Source: Varanus komodoensis (Eukaryota; Chordata; Lepidosauria; Squamata; Varanidae). From it: 64,000 bases of DNA. Every line of letters begins with the position of its first letter. Position 1 is the stretch's first letter. The notes beneath the pieces were generated by a model. The model ran no database searches, was not told the origin of the DNA, and saw nothing but the letters and a program-made list of their open reading frames with translations. A program made the translations under genes and the position numbers. Shown piece after piece: positions 51,817 through 64,000 of this stretch. The stretch covers positions 31,718,299-31,782,298 of the forward strand of contig NW_025336481.1 of NCBI RefSeq assembly GCF_004798865.1, in the 5' to 3' direction.

Positions 51817-54800
51817 CTAGCAAATTAGAAATGTTAGGAAAGTAGTTAACTTAAACTGTAATGAACTAGTCCGTCTAAGTGTTTGCAGTGGAATTTCCAC
51901 AGCTGGTTTGGATATAGAGCAAACTGTCCCTTCTTTGGTAAATGAGCTACAAATCTCTTCTTTAGATAAGTTTAGAAGAGATAATGCAATGTATGACAGG
52001 ATAGTGCAATGGGACAATATCTTGAATTAAGTTGCTGCCTTGGTTCACACACAATGCTAATCCATGCTATGTGTTTTTGATTCTGGGTTATTGTGACCTG
52101 TGAGTCCAGCTATGCTAACAAACCATAGGCTGTTAATCACAAACAACCAAGAAAGAGAACCTTCTTTTGTTTGATCTGTAGTCAACTTTCTCATTATATG
52201 CAAACTAAGAATCTATTTAGAAGTGGTAGGCAACAGTGGGGGTGCCAGCACTACAGCACTGCAAAAGTTCGATGAAGGAGGAGGGAAACAATCCAAGGAC
52301 TGAGAAAAGAAACTAGTTTCTTCCACTGTCTTCTAGGCAAACCCTGGATAGGGCAGCAAGCCATGGTTTAACATTATGCACGAGCCACTGAGTGATAGAC
52401 TTGGTTCACATGAAACAACAACCTACAGTCAAACTTTGACTTTTGTTGGTTTAACTTTCATGGATTTGATTATTTGTGAGTCTGCTATCAATAATCAGAT
52501 GGAATTTTTTTGGAGTTTTGCAGCCTACTGCAGAAAATCATCAACACCATAGAAAGGAAGCAAAAGGGGAGAGAGGGAGGGCCTCCAAAGCATGCCTTCT
52601 TTCCCTGCCCATCCAGAGATGAAAATATCTCCACCATTTCTTTTGTGCAAACAGGAGGCACTGCTGAGTGAAAGGAAGGACAGGAAATAAGAACATAAGT
52701 ATGTAATAAATGAAGAAGAGGAGCCCTGCAGGTTCAGACCAAGGTCTGAGAGAGAGGGAGGGAGGAACAATCCCAAATGAACATACATATGGTCAATAGT
52801 ATTAAGAGTTAAGGTGGTGAGGGGTAGTGATATCTGCACTTTTTCTGTTTTTGTGGGGGCCCTGTGCCCCTAACTCCCATGAATGTGGAGGGCCAACTAC
52901 AGATTATAATTTGAATATGGATTATCATTGAATAATGGGTGGTTGCTGAATTGTGGGTTGTCATTAAATGTGAACCCTGCATTATGGTTTAAGTATGGAT
53001 TGTAAACATGAAAACCCCGGACTTCACAACCACATTTGGGTTCTCATCATGATTTGCTCATGCTTAACAACCCATGTTTAAATCAGAATGCAATAACCCC
53101 ACATAACAATAAACCATGATTCAACAACAACTGATACTCAATGCATACTCAGGTTTGTCATTACCTTCATACTGTCGCTAACTCCCCCAGTCATCAGATC
53201 CTTGCTTTGCAAGTGCACTAAGTACTCAAAAGTTGTCCTCATGGCAATTAAATGATCCTGCCAAACACAGAAATTGTTTCCTGCTGATAATATACTTATC
53301 TAGGGTTGTAAATATGCAGCAGTATGGAAACAAATGGCTGATTTGTAGTGCCAATGGACAATATCTCTGTTTCTAAAGGACCTTCTAATGACTGCATATG
53401 GAAGATAACTGGTAGTGTATAACCTCTTACCCTTTTCATACAATTGAGTCTGCACCCAGGTATTTCCTATCACCTTCTCAAAAAGCCAGTGGTATGTTTT
53501 CGTACACAATTTGTACAGTATTCTTACAGGGTAATTCATGTACCGCTATGAATAAGCTCCAGTGAGCTCAATGGGGCCTACTTCCAGGAAACTATTGAAT
53601 TGCATCTCAATTTCAGTTTCACATTAAATGTGGAACAACCATCCTGACTTTAGTCAATTACAGTGCTGATTGCAACAACTAGTGGTTCAGGAACATGGAT
53701 ATTCATGTGGAAATATTACTCATCAATACAATTTTGCCAAGTAGCCTGATTCTGTTAACCTGTCACTGTAGTGGTGATTTGATCTATTTTAGTTCCAGAC
53801 AAATGTTATGCCTGGACTGCAGAGCAGAGTTACTTTGACTCTGCTTTACATGACATAGATGTCTCTGCCCCATGTCCTACAGTGAGACAGTAATGCTATC
53901 TTCTGTGTTGCTGAGCCTGAAAGATTCAAATTCTTCTCCAATAGTGTTACAGATGATACAGTAACTTTCATGCTACATTCTTATGACATGGCAGAGGGGT
54001 TACTAACTGAGTGAGGATAAAATACCACCACAAAACGCTCATGTGTGCTCCAGCAGAGTTTGGAAAGGAAAGTCAATCTTGTATTTAATATACCACACAA
54101 GGTAAATGGGAAAAGGCATTTTTTTTCAAAAAGTTTGTAGATGTGTCCAGAAATGAACAGGTATCAGATCAATTCCCTGCCTCCACAAAATCTCCGTGAA
54201 TGCATTTAATATAGTCTAGTCTATTTTTCAAAAATAGACTATTTTCCCACATGCAGACTTTGTCAATGCAATGTCTTTTCTCATTTGAGATCGAAATAGA
54301 GGAAATGATTGCTTACCTCTAATGAATTCTCAGAATATAGATTGTATATCTATATCATTGAGTAAAACAGAAAATGCTGCATAACATAGAAAGAGGTATA
54401 AAGAAGTTGGCATGCTAGATTACATTTTTTACAGAAAGTTGCTCTTCCTATTAAATTTACATTAAGGTCCAGTCATCTCTCTTGAGTGCTAACCTGCATT
54501 GTTTTTAAGCTTTTTATTGAGTAATACCAAATATTGTGCAAAAATACTTCTGCCCATGCAACAGAATGTGTTAGGGAAATCCAACATGTGGGCTCAAGCT
54601 CATGCATAACCTTTTATGTCATTGGAACCTCCAATCAAGCAGGAATTCTGATCACATGGCAGCCTATGTGTGCAAGATGCTACTGTGTAGCCTTTCCCAG
54701 TGGAGATATCTGTGCCAGCATGCAGATGGCTAGTAGCTGGGCCCACAGCACAGTCTGCCTGGGACATTAGGAATTAAGAAATAAGGTTCTTCCAAATATG

Positions 54801-57800
54801 AAACATGGTGAGTTAGAAGGCTATAGGCACAGCATTCTGTATACTATAAACACTTATTTAACTTGCATCTTTGCTCTTAACCCAGCATGTCAGTGTCAAA
54901 TGCTGTTGTCAACAATCAGTGTAACAGCTAGAAAAGATTAACAGAGGTTAAGCAGGGGCTATGACTACATATCGTCATGGTTCATACATTCATTTTCAGT
55001 CCCTTCATCCTGTGAGCATACTACCAGTCCAGATGCTACATTATAATGACAGGATACCGCAGAGCATCCAAAGCTTTAGATTTGTACATGGTGTCCTTGT
55101 ATGGACAATATTGGCATAGTTGTGCATGTCCAGATAAAATGTGTGATGGGAGTTTTTGTAACAGTGTTGTTTATATGAACTTCACATAGCCTCATATCTA
55201 GATTCCCATGTCACCAGCTAAGCAGATACATTTGGTTGTGTCATTCTATAGCGATAATTTAGTATTTCAAAGACTCAGTGCATAGTTTAGCTGAAATACC
55301 CGTTAGGAAAGTTCTATACAAGCTTTAATTTGGACATGGTTAGAAATGCCATTTTATATGCACATATTTATACATTGGCCATATTGAGCTACAGTATAGC
55401 TTGGCTAAGTAAGAACAATTAACATGCAAAAGATGAATGAGTTCACACAATCTAGTTAATGTTGCAACTGGCTAAATATGGTATGTTTTACAGATCATGG
55501 GAATGTTTGTCTCAGAAAAATGTAGCATATGGGATACTCTGATCCTAAATCTTAGCAATTTCAATACCAGAACAAATCTACAATTTGGAAATTGTGTGTA
55601 AGAGAGGTACCATTTTTATGCAAATTAATTGATGTAAGGAAAAGTAATACAGAAATTTATGCTGTGGTACAGCGGTGAATCCATTCAATTATAAAGAAAA
55701 AGATTATGCTAGTGCAGTAAATTTTAAGGTCAGATTATAAATTTGCAAACCTATTTACCTGGGAGTAAATCATGCATATGAACTGCAAAGCATTTTAAAT
55801 GGTGGTAGGTATATTGTCCTAGCTGCTTGCTATAATAGGTTAAAACAATTAACTGGAAGTAACCAATGGGCTTTAATGAGAAAAGGAACTCTCTATTTTC
55901 ATATGGCCTGCTGTTAAGAATCAATGCACACTTCTTTGATTAAAGCAAAATGTTAACCATACATTAGACTGATGCATTTATATAAAAGAATCTCAAGTTT
56001 TCTTAATGTTGTTCATACTTGACACAACTCTAGCCTCTAGTAGTTTATTAGGTTATAGCACTGCTAGCCACCAAACAGATATATACACTTCTGCTGGGCA
56101 AAATGTTATGTGAAAAAAGAGGAGAAATGTTATATTTCATTATCACTGATTACCTGCTAAACATCACCCAAAATATTTACTGAAAAGCAGTAATTAGATA
56201 GGAGAGTTTTAAAACTGTTTTCAAATAAGATTTTTTTTATTACACATTCTTTGAAGGATTGATTGTTGCAGTTTGCCTGGAATTGCCTAGAAAAAAAGAC
56301 AATTTTCTTTAAAAAACAAAACCAGAAGTAAAATTCATTGCAGGAGACAGTTTGTAGTATACAAACCTACACAATCATCTTGCTGCAGGAACTGATCCAG
56401 TAAGTCACAAAAGCTAAGACTGATAATTAATTAATGGTAGTTTAGTTTAAACTAATTTAAAAAAATAAAACAAGTCTTCTAGTCAATTCTATATCAATAT
56501 TGATGACTTCTTGAAATAATTTTCCCAGTTATTTTGATGTATGCCTTTTTCTGAGTATAAAGCACCTGTCAGCAAAGCATCCCATACATATTTCAGTAGA
56601 ATGATTATTTTAATAAATCTTTAATTGCCAGAAATGTTTACAGTTCAGTGGGATCAGATTTTGAAAAGCTAATTTCAAAATAAGAAACCCTGTGTAATGC
56701 CTCTTGGTTGCAAATGTCACACAAATAATTTCAGTATGTTTTTAAGATTAACTAATTTTCCATTTCCTGGTATGGCTTATGCTAAAAATATCTAATGATA
56801 GAGGGAACAATTTCCCATGCAAGTACAGCTGAATAAATAGAACCCTCCTTCATGTTCTTTTTTCCTATTTGGCTAAGCCTAATATTCTGTTCAGGAGTAC
56901 TTGCAGAAATGAGCCATGCTGTAAAGTGTGAAACCGAAATGAGCATGTGAAAAGTATCCTTAGGTCAGCCTCCCATTAAATGCAGTGGCTGGCCCACTAT
57001 GGCATGCATATGTATAAGAACAAGTCCAGGAGGGAGGGAAAAGGCCCATTGGTTTCTGAGCAGATCCCTTCCTTCCTATTTGATTGTTCCTGTCCTAAAT
57101 TTTTAGGCATTGCCACTGATCTTATTACTTATAATGTAAACCTGTCTTCCTTGTCTAACTTTACACCCAATAATTTCATCATTTGTATTTTTCAGATTAT
57201 ATTAACTTAAAATTGACTTTTGTATATATCAGAAAACAAAACATACCTGGTGGGTTATGTATTAAAGAAATATGGTGGTAACTGGATATTTCTTCACAGA
57301 TTTTCTTGGGATCATCTAGGTGATCATTTTGTCCTTGACTTCCAAAACTGTACCTTCGCTTATACTGCTCATTGACCAATGTAGTAACTTGGTCCCTGAG
57401 GATAGCATTATTCCTATGAAGACGGCGTGCTTCAAATTGTAATATGTCTCTTTCATTCTCTGTTGACCGCATTTCATTTTCCATCAATAAGAGTTCCTCA
57501 TTCAGTTGTCTTATTTTATTTTTGCATTCGGAAACCTCCTGTTTATATTCATGCAGCTCCTTTTTAAGAAGCCAGTTGTCATCTGTAATGTCTGTTAGAA
57601 CCTTTCTCTGCCTTTCACATTCTCTTTCCATGTTGGATAAATTAGATTTCAAAGCTCCAATTTCTATTTTTGCATTTTTACACTCAGTTAGAAGGTTTTC
57701 CTCAGCATTAGCTCTGCTTGACTGGGCCTCTGAAAGCTGCTTCTGTAGGAATTCTTTAGCATTGATTGCTTCCTGCAATCTTTTATCAAGATTCAATTTT

Positions 57801-60800
57801 TCCTCTTTAAGTGATTGTATCCTTGTATGAAGAGCTTCCAGATCAGAATTAACTGCCTTCTCATTATTTTTCAGTTGCTGTATTTCATTCCTGTTCAGTC
57901 CAAGTTCCTTTTCTAACAAACTATTCTTATCTGTAAGCTGACCTATTTCCTCCTGCAGCATTTTATTTTCTTCTTGAAACACTGAAAGTTTTGTTTTTAA
58001 AGATTCAATAGTCACAGTAAGATCAACTTTTTCTTTGGTAAAAGAAGCCAAACTTTCCTGTGCGTTTTGGTCTTTCTTCTGTAAATCATTTATTTCTCGC
58101 ATCAGTCGCTGGTTTTGAGCATAAAGCTGATCCTGATTTTCTTCCAGAGTAGACTTTTGCTGTAGAAGTTCCTTGCATTTCTTCAGCAGTCTTTTCACTT
58201 CTTTAAGACATTCCTTGCAGTCTCCTTCTGATTTCACTAGCCTCCCTTGGAGGTTGTTCTTCTCATCATGTAAATCCTTAATCTGCTTCTGATATTTTGA
58301 GTTTTGTTCTGTGAGAGACTGCATAATGTCAGTCAGAGGTTTCATTTGATTCTTGAGATCGCCATTTTCATGTTCAAGGTTGATCACTTTTTTCTGAATG
58401 CATTCTGACTCCCTTAATGACATTGGTAACAATCTTGCTTTTTTAATATAGTCATCAGACACAGCATTGACATCACAGAATTCCAAAATTTCATGTTGCA
58501 ATTCTTTCTGTGGACTGAGCAGTTGCTTCTGTCTGTCTATTTGTCTTTCTTCCATGTGTTCTGTAAATAATAATTGATCTTTTTCCACTTTGGATAAGAA
58601 TTGTAACTGTGGCTTGTCAACAGCATTGCCTTTCATCAGAAGTTCTTTATCCAGGTACTTGTTTTCAAATGCTGTTTGTACCTCATTTTGATTATGTTCT
58701 CTAGAAGAAACCATGGAAATATGAAACTCACCTACTGAATCCTCCAGTTCTGAAATTTTCCTGGATTTAAAATCCTCATTTGATGCATCAACGGCTTTCT
58801 CTATTAAATCCTGTTCTGACAGATAACCAGAATCGTTGTCTTTGCCACACACATTAAGAGAATTTTGAAGTTCAAAGGTACCTGACAGTTCATGCCTAGG
58901 GGACTTTTTGTTGTCTTTCATATCTTTGAAGTAATAACTCATATTTTCTATCAAGTGTTCCTCCTCCTCCTCCTCATGCTTATATAATGCCATGGACATT
59001 TTATGTTCATCATAATTTCTGATCTTCCTTGGAGAAGTCACCCTTTCTGTTTCCAAATGGACAACTGATGGGGAACAAATGTTGTCAGCAGAGTTCTTCA
59101 GAACTTGGTCACTATGTGAAGACAGAACAGCTTTATTTCTAGATGATTGGGTATGGATTTCTGGCTTTCCAACTGTGTTATATTTTAACAAAATATGATG
59201 TGGAGTATTTTCAGTTGTGATAGTATTTCCTACTATAGCACTGACATTGTTTTCTGGATAGTGGCTGGTAGCAGAACTGCTTTCAGGATGAAGTTGCTTC
59301 TTAAAATGAGATCCTTCTTGATATGCTCTTGACTGAGAGACAGATAACAATCACATCAATAGGCCTTCAGTACTTAACAATAGAAGAGATATGGCACCAC
59401 TGCTAAATTGCACAGGGTGCAATGAAGGTGGCTAATTACTTTAAAAAGTTGATACAGAATACAACTTGTAATGAATAAAAGAGATGGTGATTGGGATGGT
59501 AGTGGGCAACCCCTCGCCCCACATTTGAGATATTAACCTGAAATATCTACCTCCTTTTCCACTTAATTTATTTATTTATTTATTATATTTATATCCTCCC
59601 CTCTTGCTTTCAAGGAACTCAAGGCAGTTTACACAACTCTCCTCCTCTCAATCCTATTTTCACAACAACAGTCCTGTGGGGTAGGTTGGGCTGAGAGTCC
59701 GTGACAAGCCCAAAGTCATCCAGTTAGTTCCATGGAGAGTAGAACCCAGATGACTTCAGTCCGTCCCACACTCTTAATCACTGCACCACAGTGCATTTAG
59801 GATGATTAGTCTGAGTGCAGGGTCTGCTTAATATAATTACTGCCTAGTTTCTGAGGCAGTTTATAAATGATGGTTAAGTGGAAAGGAAAAGCAATTCAGG
59901 GAACTGGTTATTATTTATTTTGTTACACTTTCCATTTTGTTGGTCAAATCTGCTAACATTTCTCAGACTCCACATACATTTCTAAGTTCCCATTAAAAGT
60001 TATGACATGGCTATATGAATTATGATGGAGTATATGTAGGATACCATCAAGAAAGTGTGGTGAACCTGTATTTGTGTCACAGAAGTGGGCAGCTATCACA
60101 TTCTTCTGCTTCTTCATTGATGCTATTCTTATGTTGTAACTTTTGTTTTAGCATTTCTAGACTCTTGGGAGAAAGCGATCTTCATTCCTCCTATGTAATT
60201 TGCACCCTTTAAGATTAATAACAGATTTTTAAAAATTATACATACACAGCCCTTCCACTGAGAGAGCAGCTTACTTGGACGTCCCAAGCAATCTCCTATC
60301 CAGGCAGCAGCCAGACTGCCTCCTGCTTAGACTTTCTTGTGATAGCAGCATGTATACCTACAATAATATTTGGTGCTTATATGGAGCTTTTTCAAAGTGC
60401 AAATTTACTGACTTGAAGGAAACGAATGAAAAAAAGCCATTACCAACAAAAGGTGCGCAGGAAGACAGTGATGCTATGTAATACTAGCACAATCACTATC
60501 TGTACAACTCGCACTGTTATTTCACTGGTCATTTCAGAACTAAACAGCTGATAGTTTTTAAACCCCATGAGTACCTCAAGTTTAGGACTTGGATTATTTA
60601 AATTATTCCCAACCAGGGGTATATTAAAATATTACACTAAAGAGACAGTTCTGGTGATATTTATGTCTAGAATTCTTCTTGACTGTGTGTCATATAAAAT
60701 TTATTACATCCCAGATAGTGTATAGTGTCACTTCTGGGAGTCTTGAGTGATTTGTTTTGTAAGCACCTTTCTACAACACATTTATTCTTTATTTTATGGA

Positions 60801-63629
60801 ACATTATAGTACATATTTCATGGAATGGTTTCTGAATCAGAAGTGAAGGATGAGTGATCCTGGGGACTGGAAAATTTTAAGTCCTTTGGTTCCTTCCAAC
60901 TCCATTATTTCAGAAAACAACATTCCACAGAAAATCAGTTCTTGCTTACATAACACATTTGTCAGTAAGAAAGACAACATACCATAGCAATGCTGATAGG
61001 TGTGCTGGTCAAAAATGAATGGTCTGGATTAAATTCTGGACTTTTCATGTCAGTTATATTTTTATTAAGTATCTCGTTGATTTCAGACTGAACCTGATGA
61101 AATAAACAATGAGATGATTAGTTTTTTCTGTCCTGTATTCCTTTTGTTATTGCTATATTGGGTATAGCTATTTAGTAGGGACATGTCTTTTCTTAAAACA
61201 CTTAGGAATACAACTATACTACAGTCTACTTTTAACTTACTTGCAGGTAAGTTGTATAGAACTGAAGCCTTTCTAAAATTTAAATATTTATCTGAACTAC
61301 TGTTGGACAGATCATGGTATTTCTGATTACATGAACATATTTTCAGTATAGAACTTGTGAACAAACCTTAAAAATAACAGCTGAAGAATTACTGTTGTTT
61401 TGAGCATGGGCTGTCCCTTCTTGCTTCCACAAGGGAATGCCCCAAAGCTTATCCACACACAGATATTTAACCACTGCTGAAAGGAGCTGAAATGGTTGGA
61501 AATAGAAAATTAAGGCTGATGGGACAATTTAAATAGCCTGGTACTCCACGGGTGATTTTTATTGAGTCTTGCAATGAATCTGAGTTACACCGATCTACTA
61601 TTTGTGGTATCTTCAGTAGTATTTAGAATGAGTGTGCAGCTAAGTAATTTTAGATCCTGGACTCAGTGATTTATGGAGGATCCCTTTAGACAGCCCTGTA
61701 CATTATTTCAGTTGTATACAACTAATATTTCTCTTTGTCTCCCATACACATGCCATTTCTCATTTTAACTGAACTTAAATCAAAGTACCATAATTACTAG
61801 AAGAACAGTATGGAATCTGTTTTAGCAGCACCAATTACCTGCTGCTCTCCAGGTGATCATTGGGAGGCAAGTTGCAGGACCATGGGCTTTGGTCCCAAGG
61901 TCCAGCCTTTGCTATATCACAGTTTAGAATGTTCATTTTTGGCCTTCAACTCCGGGATTTCAATTTTTTATAACAGTATTGCGCTGCCCACAAGCTAGAA
62001 GCTTCTGAGAAGGTGGGAAGTGGGGGGGTATAGCTTTCTAGGGGTTCTATTTCACATTCCCTACTACAAAGGGCAAATCACTGTTGCTCAATTTCTCCCT
62101 TGCTTTCCATTCTGAAAAGCTGCTGGCTGTCTACCTTTTGGAGATGGGAAACCAAATGACAGATGTTCATTACAATAAATTTTGAGGGTGCAAGACTAAT
62201 CAGAGGAGTGGGTAAGTTCAGGCTTCCGGGAGCCATTTTGCCCCCCAGTGGTAGCCTGCACTACTGCCATGCAGTTAAATTCGGCAGTGGCAGCAAAATA
62301 CAAAACTGTAATTTGATGCTGGTTTTGGAAAAGTGCTACAGACAATTTTTGGCAACAAACTGCTATGGCTGGCCAAAATGGCCAAATTTTTCTTAAAGCA
62401 AAAGGTGGCCATTTCAGCTTTTTGTAGAGTCTGCCACTCAAGTTTAGCAGCCAATCTCCAATGTTTTTATCATCTCCATATTTTGGTGGTATACCAGTGG
62501 TGGGTAGTGGAGAATCACAAACACTCCCCTGAACTAAAAAAAGGCTAGAAGCTTTGGTGATCATGGCCTGTTTGTTGGCTTCCTATAAGCATCTGGTTGT
62601 CCATTTTGGGAATGTAAGGTGAACTAGATAGGCAAATAGTCATCCAAAAAATCTTACAAATCAAAAAGCTTAACAGGGCAAGGCAAACAAGGACAAGTTG
62701 AAGCCTTTAGAAGGCACGTTGTGTATTAAAGGAAAGGGTAAGCTGTATCTTCCTTAGTGAGCAGATTTTCTTTCAAAGGTCTTGCTATGCCAACAATTCA
62801 TTACGACAAACTTTTACTGGAATAGGGAAATGCTTTCAATTTTATCCTCCATCAGTGAAAGAATATACAGTGTGAAGATCCATGGGGAGAGCAAAAGACA
62901 GTAGTGAAATGTCTAGCAGGTATACTGAAGGGAGATGGGAGGCTTTGCAGAAAGACTAATGCTTTTTCCTTTTCCCATTCTGTTTTCTGGGTGTGTCATA
63001 TCTTTTTAGATTGTAAGCCGGCAGGCAGAGGCTATATTTTGTTTAATGGATTATATGAAAGCTGCTCTGGGAACCACCTTAGCTGAGGAGAAACATAAAA
63101 GCATTTCACATTAAGCAGATTTATAGCAGACAGCATGGAAGAAGTGGGAGCAAGCGGGAACTGGTCTTAACTCCATCCCCTTTCAGTGTGTCGTACTCCT
63201 GTTCAGTGCTTTACTTTCTGACTTACTCCACGTTTAGTAAGTTTGCATGGCCACTGATTACAGAGAAAACTTTTCAGATAGTGATAAGCTCTGTAATTTT
63301 TTTGATTTCCCATTTACATGCCCCAGTGTGATTAGAGAGAAATGCAGCCACAGAGAAAAGCAGTATTTAATTTGCTATGAAAGAAAGTAGTAGTGAGGGG
63401 AAACAGTTAAAAGAATAGGTAAGCACAGAATTATTACTGGGATTGAGTTGAGATTAATACACATAAATGATTGCATATGTTTTTCTTCAATGATCTGCTT
63501 ATTACAAATACAGTATGACCACATTTTCCTCCTTTTTCATGAATATTTAGGGATTGCTCTTACCATGTTTACATTCTTCAAAGTTTGTTGTCGAAGGGCT
63601 TGAAATGATTCTAGCTGTTGTTGTAGGAT
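51620..63629 (-). CDS. CCDC110: CCDC110 (KM-HN-1), 3' portion; 5' exons beyond right edge
   Basis: Coiled-coil domain protein 110, a testis-enriched antigen of unknown biochemical role. Exons in the window (minus): 63564-63629 (ILQQQLESFQALRQQTL), 60983-61093 (VQSEINEILNKN), 57247-59332 (695 codons) and a proposed terminal exon 51620-51816. Human has VLQQQLESFQALRMQTL and VQSEISEILNKS, and the large exon keeps IQKKV-x-x-LE, LK-x-xMKPL and ECLKE, so orthology is secure although the N-terminal half of the large exon is highly diverged. Large-exon residues about 310-665 are nearly unbroken heptad coiled coil; earlier there is an acidic run (KHEEEEEEHL). Phases are 0, 0, 1 and all junctions are GT/AG. 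CCDC110 converges with CFAP96, as in human. The missing N-terminus lies beyond 64000. Confidence 0.85.
51817..57246 (-). other. CCDC110 last intron (proposed)
   Basis: 5.4 kb with no other conserved frame. The stretch 52040-53150 repeats words such as AACCATG, GGGTTAT and CATGGTTT in both orientations and may be an old DNA element; a family B palindrome lies at 53531-53608. The remainder, 53.6-57.2 kb, is AT-rich with nothing recognisable. Confidence 0.45.
53531..53608. repeat. Palindromic MITE, family B (partial)
   Basis: CTCCAGTGAGCTCAATGGGG and CCTACTTCCAGGAAACTATT, ending TGAATTGCATC, follow the right half of family B. Confidence 0.45.
57247..59332 (-). CDS. CCDC110: CCDC110 large coiled-coil exon
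   Basis: A single 2086-nt open exon, entered in phase 0 after TCTCTCAG and left in phase 1 at CACCAG then GTATGT. The first 300 residues are low in hydrophobic heptads and rich in Ser, Asn and Glu. The last 380 are Leu/Glu/Lys/Gln heptads, including NLQGRLVKSEGDCKECLKEV, then ENERDILQFEARRLHR near the end. The length and the one-big-exon layout match the mammalian gene. Reading past the donor gives only an 18-codon unrelated tail, so splicing to another exon is expected. Confidence 0.92.
59333..60982 (-). other. CCDC110 intron
   Basis: Contains the TTTA-rich run and SINE-like repeat at 59568-59797. The rest (59.8-60.98 kb) shows no exon or repeat that I can name. Confidence 0.55.
59568..59797 (-). 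repeat. SINE-like squamate repeat with (TTTA)n tail
   Basis: Begins with TTTATTTATTTATTTATTA, then CAAGGAACTCAAGGCAG, CCTGTGGGGTAGGTTGGGC, GTAGAACCCAGATGAC and CACTCTTAATCACTGCACC: the same order as 15810-16018. The AT run is the tail of a minus-strand insertion. Confidence 0.65.
61094..63563 (-). other. CCDC110 intron
   Basis: 2.47 kb between the exons at 61.0 and 63.6 kb. No conserved frame or clear repeat was seen. Small frames at 61810-61998 and 62163-62564 have no supporting signals. Confidence 0.5.
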
Positions 63630-64000
63630 CTAGTTTGTAAAAACAGTTAACAGAAAACTTAAGACATACATGATGTAAACTGTGTTTGTTGTTCCCATAC
63701 CTAGACTACATGTCTAATTGTCGTTTTATGATTTTTTTAAAGACAAGAACAGCAAGCTATTCTAGTTTGCAGAGGAAAGTGTTGCCAAACAGCTGATACT
63801 CATGGCATGTTTCCTGTTAGGCTCTGGCCCCAAACCTTTTAACCCTATGTATACTTTTGCCAATAGTTATACAGACAGATTTTAACATGTGCTATGCATA
63901 TTCAAATCTGATCTACATGCATGACATTTGCTGCCCAAAGACAGATAATCTTATCTTTGAATCAGGTGACTCAAACACTTGTCCAGAACAGGATAATAAG
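63630..64000 (-). other. CCDC110 intron, continues beyond the window
   Basis: The acceptor before the exon at 63629 (CTAG at 63633-63630) shows that the gene continues to the right. Nothing else recognised. Confidence 0.6.

Noticed and set aside
52040-53150. Large DNA transposon with terminal inverted repeats
   Set aside because: Repeated short words are present in both orientations, but I could not define matching ends or a target duplication.

Overview
The window is nuclear DNA from a vertebrate. Genes are split into short exons with GT/AG junctions in matching phase, and much of the DNA between them is interspersed repeat. A 4.4-kb CR1 LINE, RTE/BovB-like and L2/CR1-like LINE tails, a tRNA-derived SINE and many small palindromic DNA elements point to a non-avian reptile, most likely a squamate. 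That assignment is an inference from repeat content, because I could not run a search.

Five protein genes were recognised by reading exons and comparing them with remembered mammalian proteins. They have the same order and strands as human 4q35.1. From left to right: the first three coding exons of LRP2BP (minus, 1118-3794, continuing off the left edge); ANKRD37 (plus, 10673-14841, complete, 5 exons, 181 aa); UFSP2 (minus, 16696-32119, complete from the internal Met, 11 coding exons, 463 aa); CFAP96/C4orf47 (plus, 36970-45115, complete, 7 coding exons, 312 aa); and CCDC110 (minus, 51620-63629, the 3' part including the 2.1-kb coiled-coil exon; 5' exons lie beyond the right edge).

Three promoter-like regions are visible. 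A CpG-rich block at about 4.9-5.5 kb upstream of LRP2BP carries an RFX-type X-box. The region upstream of ANKRD37 (10.15-10.67 kb) carries three hypoxia-response cores and a CCAAT box. A CpG-rich block at about 34.1-34.65 kb lies between the head-to-head genes UFSP2 and CFAP96 and carries a ZNF143/SBS-like site, a UPR-type TGACGTG core and an X-box half.

The genes do unrelated jobs: ankyrin adaptor (ANKRD37), UFM1 protease (UFSP2), ciliary/flagellar microtubule protein (CFAP96), megalin-binding Sel1-like protein (LRP2BP) and testis coiled-coil protein (CCDC110). The grouping is conserved synteny, not an operon-like pathway.

The rest is fossil and mobile DNA: a nearly full CR1 with a degraded esterase-bearing ORF1 and an EN-RT ORF2 (45.66-50.06 kb); two isolated retroviral-type LTRs (5846-6450 minus; 20423-20845 plus, with a perfect 5-bp target duplication inside an older LINE); a 392-bp hAT element with a perfect 8-bp duplication in the last ANKRD37 intron; a 380-bp near-perfect palindromic element at the left edge; and two families of about 80-130-bp palindromes. 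I found no CRISPR, prokaryotic system, tRNA or rRNA gene, and no clearly undescribed system. The most unusual items are the divergent terminal exon of CCDC110, the shifted UFSP2 start, the regulatory motifs and the transposon details.
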